This document shows, in pieces, positions 13,001 to 24,462 of a stretch of 64,000 nt of DNA; position 1 is the first letter of the stretch; each line of letters begins with the position of its first letter. Position numbers and translations under genes: made by a program. The DNA comes from Ichthyophthirius multifiliis. Taxonomy: Eukaryota > Ciliophora > Oligohymenophorea > Hymenostomatida. The stretch spans positions 1 through 64,000 of the forward strand of contig NW_004085941.1 of the NCBI RefSeq assembly GCF_000220395.1, read 5' to 3'. Under the pieces are notes generated by a model. That model made no database searches. It was not told the origin of the DNA and saw only the letters and a program-made list of their open reading frames with translations.

Positions 13001-14732
13001 TAATATGTCTAAATTCATTTTCTAATATTATGAAAATTCGAATTCTTTTTTTAGTTTTTAGTTTAATAAAAATTTATATTTTTTAATTTACTCTTCTTTA
13101 AAAGAAACTGCTAATTATATATAAAAAGGATCTGTTGAAATAGAATAAGGTTATTAACTAAAAAAATGTGAAAAAGTGCAAACAAAACTATTTAAATATT
13201 TTTAAAAACTCCAAATTTTAATTTGTTTATCTTCACAAATCCCAAAAACAGCATTTTTAGTTGGGCAAACAGCCAAATCTAATATTCTTCCTTTAAAAGT
13301 TCCCAAAGGAAAAACATAATGAATAGCGTTTTCCTTTAAATAAAATTAATTATCATTAATTAAATTTAGATCACAAACTCCAAAACCGATTTTTATATTA
13401 AATCTATTTTATTCATTTGGTTAATTTAAAATAAATTAAATATCATTTTAAGAATGAATATTTTTTTCTTTATATAAATAACTAAATGCAATTTAATTTT
13501 CAAGAAAATTACAATGAATTTATTAAATTGCTAACATATGGAAATCATTTTAGTCTTTTTTTTCAAAATTAATTTATTAATGAAAAATCAATTAATAAGT
13601 ATCTTAATTGAATTTATACATCTTTACACCTTTAAATTATCCTCCAAAACCAACTATTAAATAAGTATTAATCTTTTTTATTAACAAAAATAAAAATTTA
13701 AAATATTTATATATATGTATATTTTTTTTACTGAACAAATACATTTGCATTATATATCTTCTTATTATTATAAATCTATTTTTTAAATATAATTATTATT
13801 TTGGAATATATATAAAGTGTTTCTAGTTGTTATAACTGCTAAATATGAGGAGTCCACTAAATATTCAACTTCTATTATATATTCGTTTTCTTCTAAAAAA
13901 ATAGGCTCAAAATCTGAATTAGTTAAAGTTTATTCTTCAAATTAGTATTACCAAAATTAAATTAATTTATTATTTATAAGTAAAAATTCATTATATTTTT
14001 AATTCGGACAAACAATGAAATTCAAATTTTCTTAAAGTTTTTGAAAACTTAGACATGTTTGAGTTTTTAAATTCCAAATATTTACATAACAAATATTATC
14101 TTTTTATTATGATTTAGTTGTTGAAACTAAATATTTTCCTTTCAAAATAAAACTTATATCTTGTATAATTTAATTTAGTTCTATATGGGAATGTAATAAT
14201 ATTTTACATTCATTTTTTTATTGTTTTTGCTTATAAATTTTTATCTATTTTATTTATTTTAGTGTTTAAAAAAAATTAAATTATTTTTATTTTAGACTTA
14301 AGAATATTTATCTTAAGTACTTTATAAACCACATGCAATTTTTAATTTTTCTCTTTAGATATTATAATAGTAATTCATAGCTACTACTTGTTCATCTTCA
14401 ATACTTTTAATTATAATAGTCTGCTTTTATTATTGCATATGGTATTATATTATATGCTTCCCGCATGTATATATTAATATATTATTATTTATAATATATA
14501 AATTTTTCTTAAATAAGTTTTATTAGCAACCATATGATTGTTGGATTTTTAAAATAACTCCATTCATGAATTCTGTACCTCCTTTTGTCCACATTGTACG
14601 TTTACTCTTTGATATTATTTGTTTTTCTTTATTTTCATTAAATTATTTATATATTTTATATAATTTAAATACTATTTGCTTTCCATTTATTTAAAAATTC
14701 CTATCATTTTGTGTTTGGTTTTTGTCTTTCAT
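10075..14732 (-). CDS. CFAP57: CFAP57/WDR65-like axonemal WD40 and coiled-coil protein
   Basis: Ciliary protein; in the family it is an adaptor for inner-arm dyneins on the axonemal doublet. The start is the ATG at 14732. The N-terminal half (about 14700-12290) is made of WD40 blades: an early strand ILIYTCGKHIIQYH matches the family's opening blade, LHGNYGQIKRIEWLQND is a mid-domain blade, and the last blade runs HQEEVTSIEICRNYEFLFSG then SKDGSLYFLK. From about 12280 to 10200 the protein turns into a Glu/Gln/Lys/Leu coiled coil, the order of domains known in CFAP57. TGA is at 10075-10077. Introns (AT-only, GTA...AG) interrupt both halves, for example near 11040-11095, 13680-13740 and 10290-10340. 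The last ~80 residues (SPNDKISLSPR region) are basic and less certain. Related WD/coil proteins CFAP43/44 are longer, which is why I prefer CFAP57. Confidence 0.8.
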
Positions 14733-16399
14733 GGAAAAATTAAATATAATTTTTTTAAAATATATTTATAAAATATGTAGTCTGTATATATTATAATTAT
14801 TAATTTAATAAAGGAAATAATTTTAAAAATATTTATTTTATTAAATAAGAAAATAAATTACAATTTTAAATATCATTTTTTTTAAAAAAAAATAGGCTAA
14901 AAAACAACAAAATATATATAAAAAAATATATTTTCACTATTATATTTCTTAGTTAAGTAATATTATTATAATTCATAAAATATTATTAATATTTATGATA
15001 ATATATTTAATTTAAATCATTATTTTTTTAAATATATATTTAAACTAGAGTTTATATACTCTATAAAGCTTTAAAAATAATTTTAATAAAACTATTTCCA
15101 ATAAATAATTTAATTTTAACCAAATATTGATTAATAAAGTAATTAAATTATTCAAGATGAATTTTTACACAATAAACATAACATAATTAATTTTTAAAAA
15201 ATGAAATTAATAATAGTGGACTGGAAGTATTTAAAAAACTTTCTTTAATTTTGAGTATTCCGGATTTTTTTTTTAATTTAATTTTTGCTTTAAATAGTTA
15301 TACAAATTGTTCAATAAAATATAAAAAATAATTTAACTATAGGAATAATATTTAGTATAATAAATACGAAAAATGAAAAACATTTTATAAAGTAAATAAT
15401 TAATAAAAATAAAGAAAAGTATAATTTTATTCATATTTAAAAAATAAGGATATAAAATAATTACTTTAACAAATATATATAAAATAATTATTTATTTATT
15501 TAAAAATAAATTTAATGTCTATTATTTAAAACGATTTTTCATTCTTTTCAAATTGATAAAACATATTTATTTTACAATTATAATTAATAAATTGTTCTTT
15601 TGTTCTTCTAAAAATATTCAATTATTTTAATAGTTGCAATAACATAATATATTATAATTAATAATTTATATTTATAAAATTTTAATTCAAGTAAATTTAT
15701 ACCAAAATTTTTAAAGTTCAGAACATTATTTTATATTTAATTCAATTATTTATTAAAAAAGTTTATTCTTTTTATTAATACATATATCAAAGAAAAATAT
15801 TTTATTTTTTATACAATTAATTTATCTATTTTTATATAAAAATGATATGATTATATTATTAATTATTATTGTTAAAATTAAATTATTTTAGAATTGATAT
15901 ATTTTTGATTTAAATTTATAAATAATTTTTTTTAAATATATAAATTTTAATCAAAAAAATTATAATCTAAAATATATTATAAAATATAATTTTTATTAAC
16001 TATATTTAATTGTATAAAACATAAAAAAATAAATATACCTTTTTATTTATAATAAAATTTTAATTAATTATATAAATTATTTAATTTTTATTAATTAAAT
16101 AAATTATTTAATTTTATAATATATATAATAAATTATTAATATTATATATAAATAGTTATATAAAAATTTAAAAATGAATCATATTATAATTCATATAAAT
16201 ATTAAATTTATATTCATTAATTTTAAGTTAAAAAGTAGAAACATATATATGTATATTAATTATTTTTAATAGTTTTATAATAAATTTGTAGTATAAATTT
16301 TATATAATTTTTTATTTATAATGAGATTTTATATTATCTAAACTCCTTTTTAAAAAATAAAAAATAAAATATTTTTAATATATTTAAAACATAAAAGCA
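14733..16399. other. 1.7 kb AT-rich spacer
   Basis: Low-complexity A/T sequence upstream of the CFAP57-like gene and downstream of the ATG13-like gene. No coding frame with a conserved motif, RNA gene or repeat was found. Confidence 0.6.
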
Positions 16400-17593
16400 T
16401 CATATTTTATTAACTTATTCTTTCAACTACTAGTATAATTTTTAAGCTGATTATTAAATTTGTAAATTTTAAATATATTATTTATGTTTAAAAATTAAGT
16501 TAGATATTTTATTAATAGCTTGATTTTTATCATCTGTTTCCTCAAAAATTTAGAAATAAAACTCTTCATCAATTTATTTAATATTTTGATTACTTTTAAC
16601 TTTTGGGAAGAAATCAGTTTCATTTTCAATTACCATTTCAATTTCAACACCATTTAATTCCTTTCCTTATTTATCATTCATTTTATTAACAATTTCTTCA
16701 GGAGTACTTATAATAGTAATATCGTCAATTCTTGAATAAACAGAAACTAAAGAACTTTATTTCAAATGTTATCTTATTAAGTTTTTATTTTCGTCTGAAA
16801 GTGGTTCTGTATCAGAACAAGAAAATTTAAAAGTTTAACATCTATCAGAATATTATTTTGAAAAAGAGCATTCTCTTTAATTTCTCTTTTATGATTATTA
16901 TTATTATTAATCATCTATTTGCTCACTTAAATATCTCATTCTTTTATAAAAATTAACCTGTTGTTATTATTCGTTATTATTTTTTATTTCCTAAAAAAGC
17001 TTAAAAAAATCTTTAATGTACTAACATTAAAATTATAATGTGGCACCCTTTAATTATATCTTTTATATTTGTACTGTCTGGGCATTCTATAATTATATAT
17101 TTTTAATAAATGATACTTTGAAATCTAATATATATGGATTTTTTAATTGTTTATCCAACTATTATAAGTATTAACTCCATAATGGATTAGATAATAATAA
17201 AATTCCTATACTTCGGGCTAGTGCACAGAGTTTTACATAGGAATTTTATTATTTTTTGAAATTTATTTATGCATTCTATGAAGAAAAAAAGTCTTATTCA
17301 TAGGAAAATTACCATTATTCAATACAAAAATTTGCAGAGTCAGATTTTCTTTATAAGATAAATTCAATTGTTAAATTTGTGTATTTTGAATTCCATTTAT
17401 CTTAGATTTTATTTTCGAGTTTGTATAGAGCTTTTGGAAGTATAATACCAAATTCATTTTATGATTATTTCTAATTTTATAAATTATCAACAACTTTTCC
17501 AATTTAAGTATAATCATAACGCATTTATAATATATATTCAGCTATTTTTGACAAATATTTAACCATTAAAAAATCTTCTGTTTCATATATCAT
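16400..17593 (-). CDS. ATG13-like HORMA-domain protein
   Basis: Candidate autophagy-initiation scaffold, the partner of the Atg1/ULK1 kinase. It is a single open frame of 397 codons plus TGA, with no intron needed. The N-terminal ~210 residues follow the Atg13 HORMA pattern. A first helix contains YLSKIAEYILQMR, then comes a strand pair with IEFILQR and FCIEQWQFSYE (family: a strand ending in E-R-W). Next is a long helix KLCALARSIGILLLSNPLW (family: the helix with R-S-I/L-Y and L-P-A-Y), and then strands of the safety-belt region. The second half is poorly ordered, with a poly-Gln patch, acidic stretches and Ser/Thr clusters, ending in a Gln-rich helix. That matches the disordered regulatory tail of Atg13, although yeast Atg13 is longer. 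Identification rests on pattern only. HORMA proteins such as Atg101 or Hop1 are the alternatives. Confidence 0.55.
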
Positions 17594-18578
17594 TTTTTAT
17601 TATATTTAGTTTTTTTTTCTATTATTTTTTTTCTTTACTTTTATTTACTTTTTTTTTCTAAGTGTTTTTCTTAATAAATATATTCATATGTATATTTGTT
17701 AATTATTTTTTTAATTTAAAAGTCAAAAAATGATAAAAATATTAATAATTAATTTTAATAAATATAAATTATATATTTTTTGATTATTATATTTCATATT
17801 ATTTAATAAATTTTAAATTAAGTTTTGTTATTGTAAAAAACAAAATCTTTTTAAAAAGAAAAAAATAACTTAAATATACTAATAATTTATAAATTTTTAT
17901 TTTAAGAATATAAAAAAAACAATGGTAAGTTTTTTCTGAATTTAAATTTTTAAAGATAAGAATTAAAAAAAAAAAGTAAAGAATATATATAAAAAAAGTG
18001 AAATAATAAAAAAAAAAGAAAAATTAAATTAATTGGTATAATAAAAAGTAATTATTTATATTAAATAAAAAAAAAAAAAATTATAATTACACATTTTTAA
18101 TATAAATAAATAATAAAAAATTATAATAAAACTTAATAAATTATTAAATTTTATATAATTTAATAGATGTAAGAATATTATAAAAATATGAATAAATAAA
18201 ATATGAATATTTAAAAAAAAAAAAAAATTATAGTTAATAAAAAAAAAAATTATAAATTTAAGAATTATTATAGTAAAAAAAAAATAAAAAAAATAATAAA
18301 AATAAATAAATAAAAATATAAAATAATAAAAATAAATATAATAATTAATATATAATAATTAATAATATAAAACTATTTTTATATAGTAAATTAAATAATC
18401 TAATATTTATTTTTTTTACATATTTTATCTAATTTTTAATATGATAACAATTCGAATATAAAATATATTTATTTTTAATATTTTGAAAAAATTATTTCAA
18501 TTTTTTTTTAATATTTTTTAGTTAAATAAAAATTTAATAGTTTATTTTATAATTTACAAAATTTTTTTTTTTCAATAA
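17594..18578. other. 1 kb A-run-rich spacer between divergent genes
   Basis: Shared 5' region of the ATG13-like (-) and PP2A (+) genes. It consists of A-runs and TAATAA-type simple sequence. I see no gene in it. Confidence 0.6.
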
Positions 18579-19760
18579 ATGACAAGCATATAAAATTTAG
18601 ATAAATAAATAGCTTAACTTTATTAATGCAAATACCTTTCAGAATTAGAAGTCAAATTATTGTGTGAAAAAGTTAATAATATTATTGATCAATAAATTAA
18701 TTAAAAAAAATTAAAATAGGCGAAAGAAATTCTTTCATAAGAATCAAATGTTTAACCAGTTCGTTCACCGGTAACAATATGCGGAGATATTCATGGTTAA
18801 TTATATGACCTTTTAGAATTATTTAAGATTGGAGGAAAATGTCCTGAAACAAATTATTTATTTACAGGAGATTATGTTGATCGAGGTTTTTTTATTTATT
18901 TTTAGATATAGATAATAAATTATTTATATTAAGGATTTAGCTCTATTGAATGTGTGAGTCTTTTATTTTCATTAAAAGTTAGATACCCTGATAGAATATT
19001 TTTAACAAGGGGTAACCACGAAAGCCGCACTACAACATAGGTTTATGGTTTTTATGATGAATCAGTACGTAAATATGGAAATGCTAATGTTTGGAAATAT
19101 TTTACTGAAGTTTTTGATTATTTACCCCTTACAAGTTTAGTTGAAGGCAAAATTTTCTGTTTACATGGAGGTTTGTCACCTTCTTTAGACACTTTAGATA
19201 GTATTAGATAATTAGATAGAGTTTAAGAAATTCCATAAGAAGGTCCTATGTGTGATTTATTATGGTCAGATCCAGATAATATAAGCGGTTTTTTTTTTTT
19301 CCTTTTTTACTTTTTTTTATTTTTATTTTTTAGGATGGAGAAGATCGCCTCGAGGTGCAGGATTTATTTTCGGATAAGAAATATCTGAATAATTTAACCA
19401 TAATAATAATTTGATAAAAATAGCGAGAGCACATCAATTAGCTATGGATGTAATTAATTTATTTTCATGTTTTTTTATTTTAGTATAATTTATATTAAAG
19501 GGATACATTGAAACTCACGATAAAAATTTAGTTACTATTTTTTCAGCTCCTAATTATTGCTATAGATGTGGTAATTTAGGAGGTATAATGGAAGTTGATG
19601 AAAATATGAAAATTTAATTGTATTTTTTTATTTAAATAAATTTAATTTATATCTTTTTTCTTTTTTTATCTTGAAAAAATAAAGGATATAATATGATCAT
19701 TCTCCTGAATAAGAAGTCGATATAATAGAAAAGAAAAGAGTTCCAGATTACTTTTTATGA
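18579..19760 (+). CDS. Serine/threonine protein phosphatase PP2A catalytic subunit
   Basis: Metal-dependent Ser/Thr phosphatase of the PPP family. Removing introns 18886-18933, 19288-19333, 19450-19500 and 19620-19684 leaves 972 nt, a 323-residue protein. All PPP signature motifs are present: GDIHGQ, GDYVDRG, RGNHES, the HGGLSPS loop and [11 protein letters not shown]. The segment [20 protein letters not shown], the GQEISEQFNH stretch and the C-terminal PDYFL are those of PP2A rather than PP4 or PP6. The terminal DYFL is the site for carboxyl methylation of Leu and phosphorylation of Tyr in the family. The start ATG at 18579 gives the usual short N-terminus. Two features are unusual: a short insertion after the first helices (QKKLKQ region) and W-R-R in place of the common G-W-G after the LLWSDPD motif. 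Confidence 0.95.
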
Positions 19761-20100
19761 AAAATATAAACAAAAAAAAATTAAAAATAAATAAAATAAA
19801 ATATATAGTTTAGTTTACATATATTTATAATAAACTTTTTCATTTTCTTTTTCTTTTGATTATTTAAATAAATTAATTAATTTTTATTTTTTAATCTATA
19901 TAAAACTATATAAAATACAGAAGTATATATTATATATTAAAATAAAATAAGCTATAAATAAATAGCCTTTACAAATATAAAATTATCAACAAATATAATG
20001 CCTTTTATTATTTTTTGAAATAATTAAAATTATTCAATCTAAAAATTAATATAAAAAAAACAGATATAGAAATTAAAAAGTTAAGTTAAAAAAAATACAT
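19761..20100. other. AT-rich spacer
   Basis: 340 bases of A/T-rich sequence downstream of the PP2A gene. Nothing recognisable. Confidence 0.5.
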
Positions 20101-20207
20101 GGGAAATGGCAACGACAGAATATCCCTATCTAAATAATAATTTAATAATGTCTTAAAAACGTCAAGCCTAAAAGACTGCTTCTAAAAAACAATAATCTAA
20201 ACAAAAA

Positions 20208-20777
20208 TCAATTTAAGTATACACAATAATTTACTTTTCCAAAAGGTAATTAAGATCTTTACGAGAAAACAGGTCCTTAAACAAAAACGAATTTCAGGAA
20301 TGTATTAAATGATTAATTTGTTTATAATATATAAATTAATAAATATTAGACGAAAAATAAACTATAAGTATTTTTTAAGATTATTCTGTAAATTAATAAT
20401 TTATTGACGATTAAAAGTAAATAAATAAATAAAACCGATTGTTATGGGATTTTTCTTAATTTAACGCAAAGCTTATTTGTGTGATTTTTGATGCTTTTTT
20501 TATTTTTTTAGAAATTAATAACAATTTTGAAAACAGTTATAATAATTTCTGGGCTATTTTAATTGGAAAGACCTTCGAGGTGAAATTATACACAAATTAC
20601 ACACTGCCTATATAATTTACAACATGAATGGAGTTCCATATTTCTATTATAATCACGCAATACAGAAAATTAATTAGAAGAAGAAATTTTTAATTATTTT
20701 TATATATATTTTATAACCATCTCTTTGATATCTTCTTCCTTCGGATACTTATACTATAAAGTCTTTTGTATAGCCAT
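20208..20777 (-). CDS. Unrecognised possible gene in a less AT-rich island
   Basis: The island 20100-20830 has visibly more G and C than its flanks, so something here is under constraint. The best minus-strand frame runs without TGA from upstream of 20777 to a TGA at 20208-20210. It contains reasonable protein-like stretches (KYPKEEDIKEMVIKYIQK near 20720, LRDYNRNMELHSCCKLYRQC near 20620, QGPVFSQRSQLPFGKVNY near 20240). The middle, 20310-20440, drops back to pure A/T and may be an intron. On the plus strand an alternative small frame starts at 20106 (MATTEYPYLNNNLIMSQKRQ) and ends at 20312. It is purine-rich, as ciliate coding strands usually are. I cannot decide between a minus gene, two convergent small genes and a non-coding RNA. 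No family is recognised. Confidence 0.35.
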
Positions 20778-20940
20778 AGCATATTATAGACCTTAATTTT
20801 TATTTTAATCTTTTAAAAGATTTTAAAATTTCGTTGATTTTCTATAAAGATCCTATAATTAATAATATTTCAATTAAAATTCATCAATATATTATTGTAC
20901 TATTGATACTATAAGTACTTATTTTATATATTTTTAAATA

Positions 20941-23455
20941 AATATTTAGATTCCATAATATATTGTTTATTTTAATATTGTAATAATAATGATTAATTTA
21001 TTTTTTATTATTGTTTGTTTTTAATTATTAAGAGAAATAATTATATATTTATGAAAATTGTTTACATATGTGATTTCTTTAAACTTTTTTCTTTATTTTT
21101 AGTTTTAGTTTTTTGCTATTATTTTTATAATTTTATAACATAACATAATTTAAATACTTATTTATTACTTGTTCTGATTTTTTTTTTTCTATAATTATTT
21201 CTAAGAAATCAATAAAAAAAGATTTTTATTCATTTTTACTAGCTTTATTTTTTTATTGATTGAGGTTTTAAAATAAATTATAAAATAAAAATATTATAAA
21301 AAGTAATTTTTTATTTCTCGATTTATATTATTTAAAAATTTTATATAAATATATCAAAATCATATATTTAAAAAAAATTAAATTTTTTAATCTTATTATT
21401 ATATATTTTTTTTATTTTTTACTTAGTTTTTTAAAAAAATCAATCAATAAAATAAATGCGATTTATTATCGGTTTTTTTCTTTTACTTTTTCTTTTTTAT
21501 TGATTTATTTTAAAAATATTTCAAAAAGTTAAAGAAAAAATAAAATAAATAATAATTTATAATTATATTATTAAAAATTAATAATCTTTATTCTGACTAT
21601 TTGTAAAATTAATTTAATTATTTTTATTTTTTACATGATATTATTAATATATTATTTTTTAAAAAAATATATAAATAAATTAATTAATATATTATTTTTT
21701 TAAAAAATATATAAATAAATTAATTAATATGGAATATATTTTTTACATTTCTTTTTATTTATATTTTTTCTTAATTATTTTCTATTTTATAAATCATTAT
21801 ATATTGATTGAAAAAAATTAATAAAATATAAGAATTTAATCCGAACTAATATAAATAATTTATATTTAGTTAACAAATATAATTTTTATATTTAAAATAA
21901 AATATATCTTTTTAATTTATTAAAAAAAATTTTGATTATCATTCTTAAGATTTAAAATAATATTTCTTTTATTTTATTTTATATATAATTTATTATAATT
22001 GCTATTAAAAGTAAAGATTTATTTATAATAATAATATATAAAATAAAATATAAATACAAATACAAATACATATAAAATAAAATATTCTTTTCTATCATAA
22101 ATATTATAGATATTATCAAAATAACTAAGAAATTTATTATTTGGAAATCGGAAATATCTTTAATATTTAATGACTTATATTTTAATTATTTTTCATAATT
22201 TTATACTTTTGTATTTATATTCATATCTTTAATATTATTTATTAATAAATCTTTTATAATTTTTTTCTCTAAATTTTATTTTATTCAAATAAGTCACATT
22301 CTTAATAGAATGAATACATAAATAAAATTGTTCTTTTTATTTTAATATTTATTGACTCTATTAATAATTTAATTGAAGCTTTTACCTAAAAAAATTTAAT
22401 CACAGTTAAATTAAATTTATTAATTCTTTTTGTGTTTTAACAACAAAAACATCTCATATTAATATCATTTTTAATTATTAAACAAGAAATTTATAAAAAT
22501 AAAAAAAAATCATAAAATATATTTATTCTTTTTAATATTTATTTTAAAAGGTGAAACCTTTTAAATTAACTTAATAATAATAAAACTACTTGAATTTAAT
22601 TCATAGACATAGATCTTATATTAAACTAATTAGTATAAATATTAAATTTGATATTTTTATTTAAAAAATATAGTTATGTTATTTATTTATATAGTTATTT
22701 ATTAAAAAATATTATAGTTTTTAAATAAAAAAATTTTATTAATCTTTTTTTTTTCTCTTATTAAGAAGCTTTCATACTAATGTATAAAATTAGTTTTATT
22801 TATAAAAAAAAATTGCATATAAGAAAACATTATTTATTCATTTATTTTTTAATAGTTATTTAAATTAAAAAATTATTTATACTGATTATAAGCTATATAT
22901 ATTAAATTATATAAATTTTTTTTCTAAGAATATATTTTTTCATTGTTTAATTATAAAATATATAGAAATGTTAATATAAATTTATAATATATTAAAATAT
23001 TAATTTTTATTTATATAATAATAACTTTTTCTTTTTTTTTTAATAAAAATTTTTAAACAATTTATGATTAAAGTGGCATTTTTATTTTTATTATTGATTT
23101 TGTAAATATTTAACAAAAATATTTTATTTTATTTTTGATATATTGATGATAATAATTCTTGATAGCAAAAAAAATTTAAATTAAATATTAAATTTTATAT
23201 TTAGACTATTTATGTAATCATAATAAAATTGTTAAATAATTTTTTTATAGCCGTATTTAAATTTTAGGAAATTAAATTTATTGTCATATTCCATTTTTTT
23301 ATTTTTAAAATTATTAATTTTATAATTATTATTTATAAAGTAAGAAGAAACATTTATAAAAATTTAAAATCTTTTTAATTTAATAATATTAAATAATTAT
23401 ATTATATACATAAAAAAGATTAACTATTCTAAAAAGTATTTATATTAAAAACAAA
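20941..23455. other. 2.5 kb AT-rich spacer
   Basis: Contains only A/T-rich low-complexity sequence, apart from a 40-bp tandem duplication listed separately. No gene is supported. Confidence 0.6.
21641..21730. repeat. 40-bp tandem repeat, 2.25 copies
   Basis: Two head-to-tail copies of a 40-base unit lie at 21641-21680 and 21681-21720, with the first ten bases of a third at 21721-21730. The copies differ only at a few positions, including a T/A shift in the middle homopolymer, so the duplication is recent or maintained. The unit is all A/T. Confidence 0.8.
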
Positions 23456-24134
23456 ATGTGTTGTAAAACAAGAAATTAATTAGATTAGAAAAATTCTAAC
23501 CAAAATAATAATATAAAATTAAATTTAAGCAAAATGTCATAAAAATCAATAAAATTAATACTTTTAGGTGAAGCGTTTTCAGGAAAAACATCGATATGTT
23601 AATTTTATAAAAATGGATAATCGAATAATTTAGAAACTCCTACAATAGGAGTTTGTTACAGTTAATTTTAAGTAAATATTAAAAACAATTATAATATTAC
23701 ATTGGATGTATGGGATACATCTGGTTCAGAAAAATATTAGTAAAAATATATTTTATAAAGAAAAGAATATGAATAATAATCTTTATATTTTATTTTTTGT
23801 AATAAATAAAAGATCACTAGTTAAAATTTATTATCAATATACAAATATTGTTTTTTTAATTTTTGATGTTGGAAACGAATAAAGTTATTAAAAAGTCAGT
23901 TTTTGGATGAATGAATTAGAAGAATTAGTTGATAAAAATAAAATTTTATTAGTACTTATAGGAAATAAATGTGATATTTAAGAAAATTAGAGGTAAATTT
24001 CTTAAATGTAAGCTAAGAACTTTGCTTAAGAAAATGATATGCTTTATTTTGAAACTAGCTGTATTACTGGATAGGGTATAGTTGAAGCTTTTACTAGTTC
24101 TGTATAATAATATGTTATTAGATATAAGACTTGA
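23456..24134 (+). CDS. Divergent Rab-like small GTPase
   Basis: Ras-superfamily GTPase; a membrane-traffic switch in the Rab family. The intron 23740-23812 is removed to give 201 residues. G1 is GEAFSGKTS, the G2 threonine lies in ETPTIGV, G3 is WDTSGSEKY, G4 is NKCD and G5 is ETSCITGQG. The WDTxGxEKYxSL stretch and the helix spacing are Rab-like. Three oddities are directly visible. The catalytic Gln of DTAGQE is a Ser (DTSGSE). The C-terminus ends QYVIRYKT with no cysteines, so it cannot be geranylgeranylated like a normal Rab. The N-terminus begins MCCKTRN, offering two cysteines that could be lipidated instead. It lies 328 nt upstream of HID1 on the same strand. Arl/Rab-like GTPases are an alternative assignment. 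Confidence 0.85.
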
Positions 24135-24462
24135 ATTAAATATTGTTTTATATTTATATGATAAATTAATTAATTTGCGTATTATTATTATTTTGCTTTC
24201 TCTTTTTAGTTATTATATGTTTATTTTTAATACTTTTTTTATATTCTTTTTTTATAACATATAATTTTTTATTTATTTAGAAAACTAATTATGAATAAAA
24301 TAAATAAAACTTAAATTTTTATTAACAAATTATATAGAAAATAACAAAAATAACAATATAATTTAAATTAAAAAAAAATAAAATTAATTAAAAATAAAAA
24401 TAGAAGAAGAAAAAAAATATAATATATAACTAGAAAAAAAAAGAAAGAAAAAAAAAATAAGA
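24135..24462. promoter_or_regulatory. Spacer holding the HID1 5' region
   Basis: 328 bases between two same-strand genes. T-rich at first, then A/G-rich just before the HID1 start. No specific element is recognised. Confidence 0.3.

Noticed and set aside
20440-20520. Candidate small RNA gene ending in a T-run
   Set aside because: No match by eye to U1, U2, U4, U5, U6, 7SL or telomerase RNA landmarks. It is kept only as part of the unresolved island.
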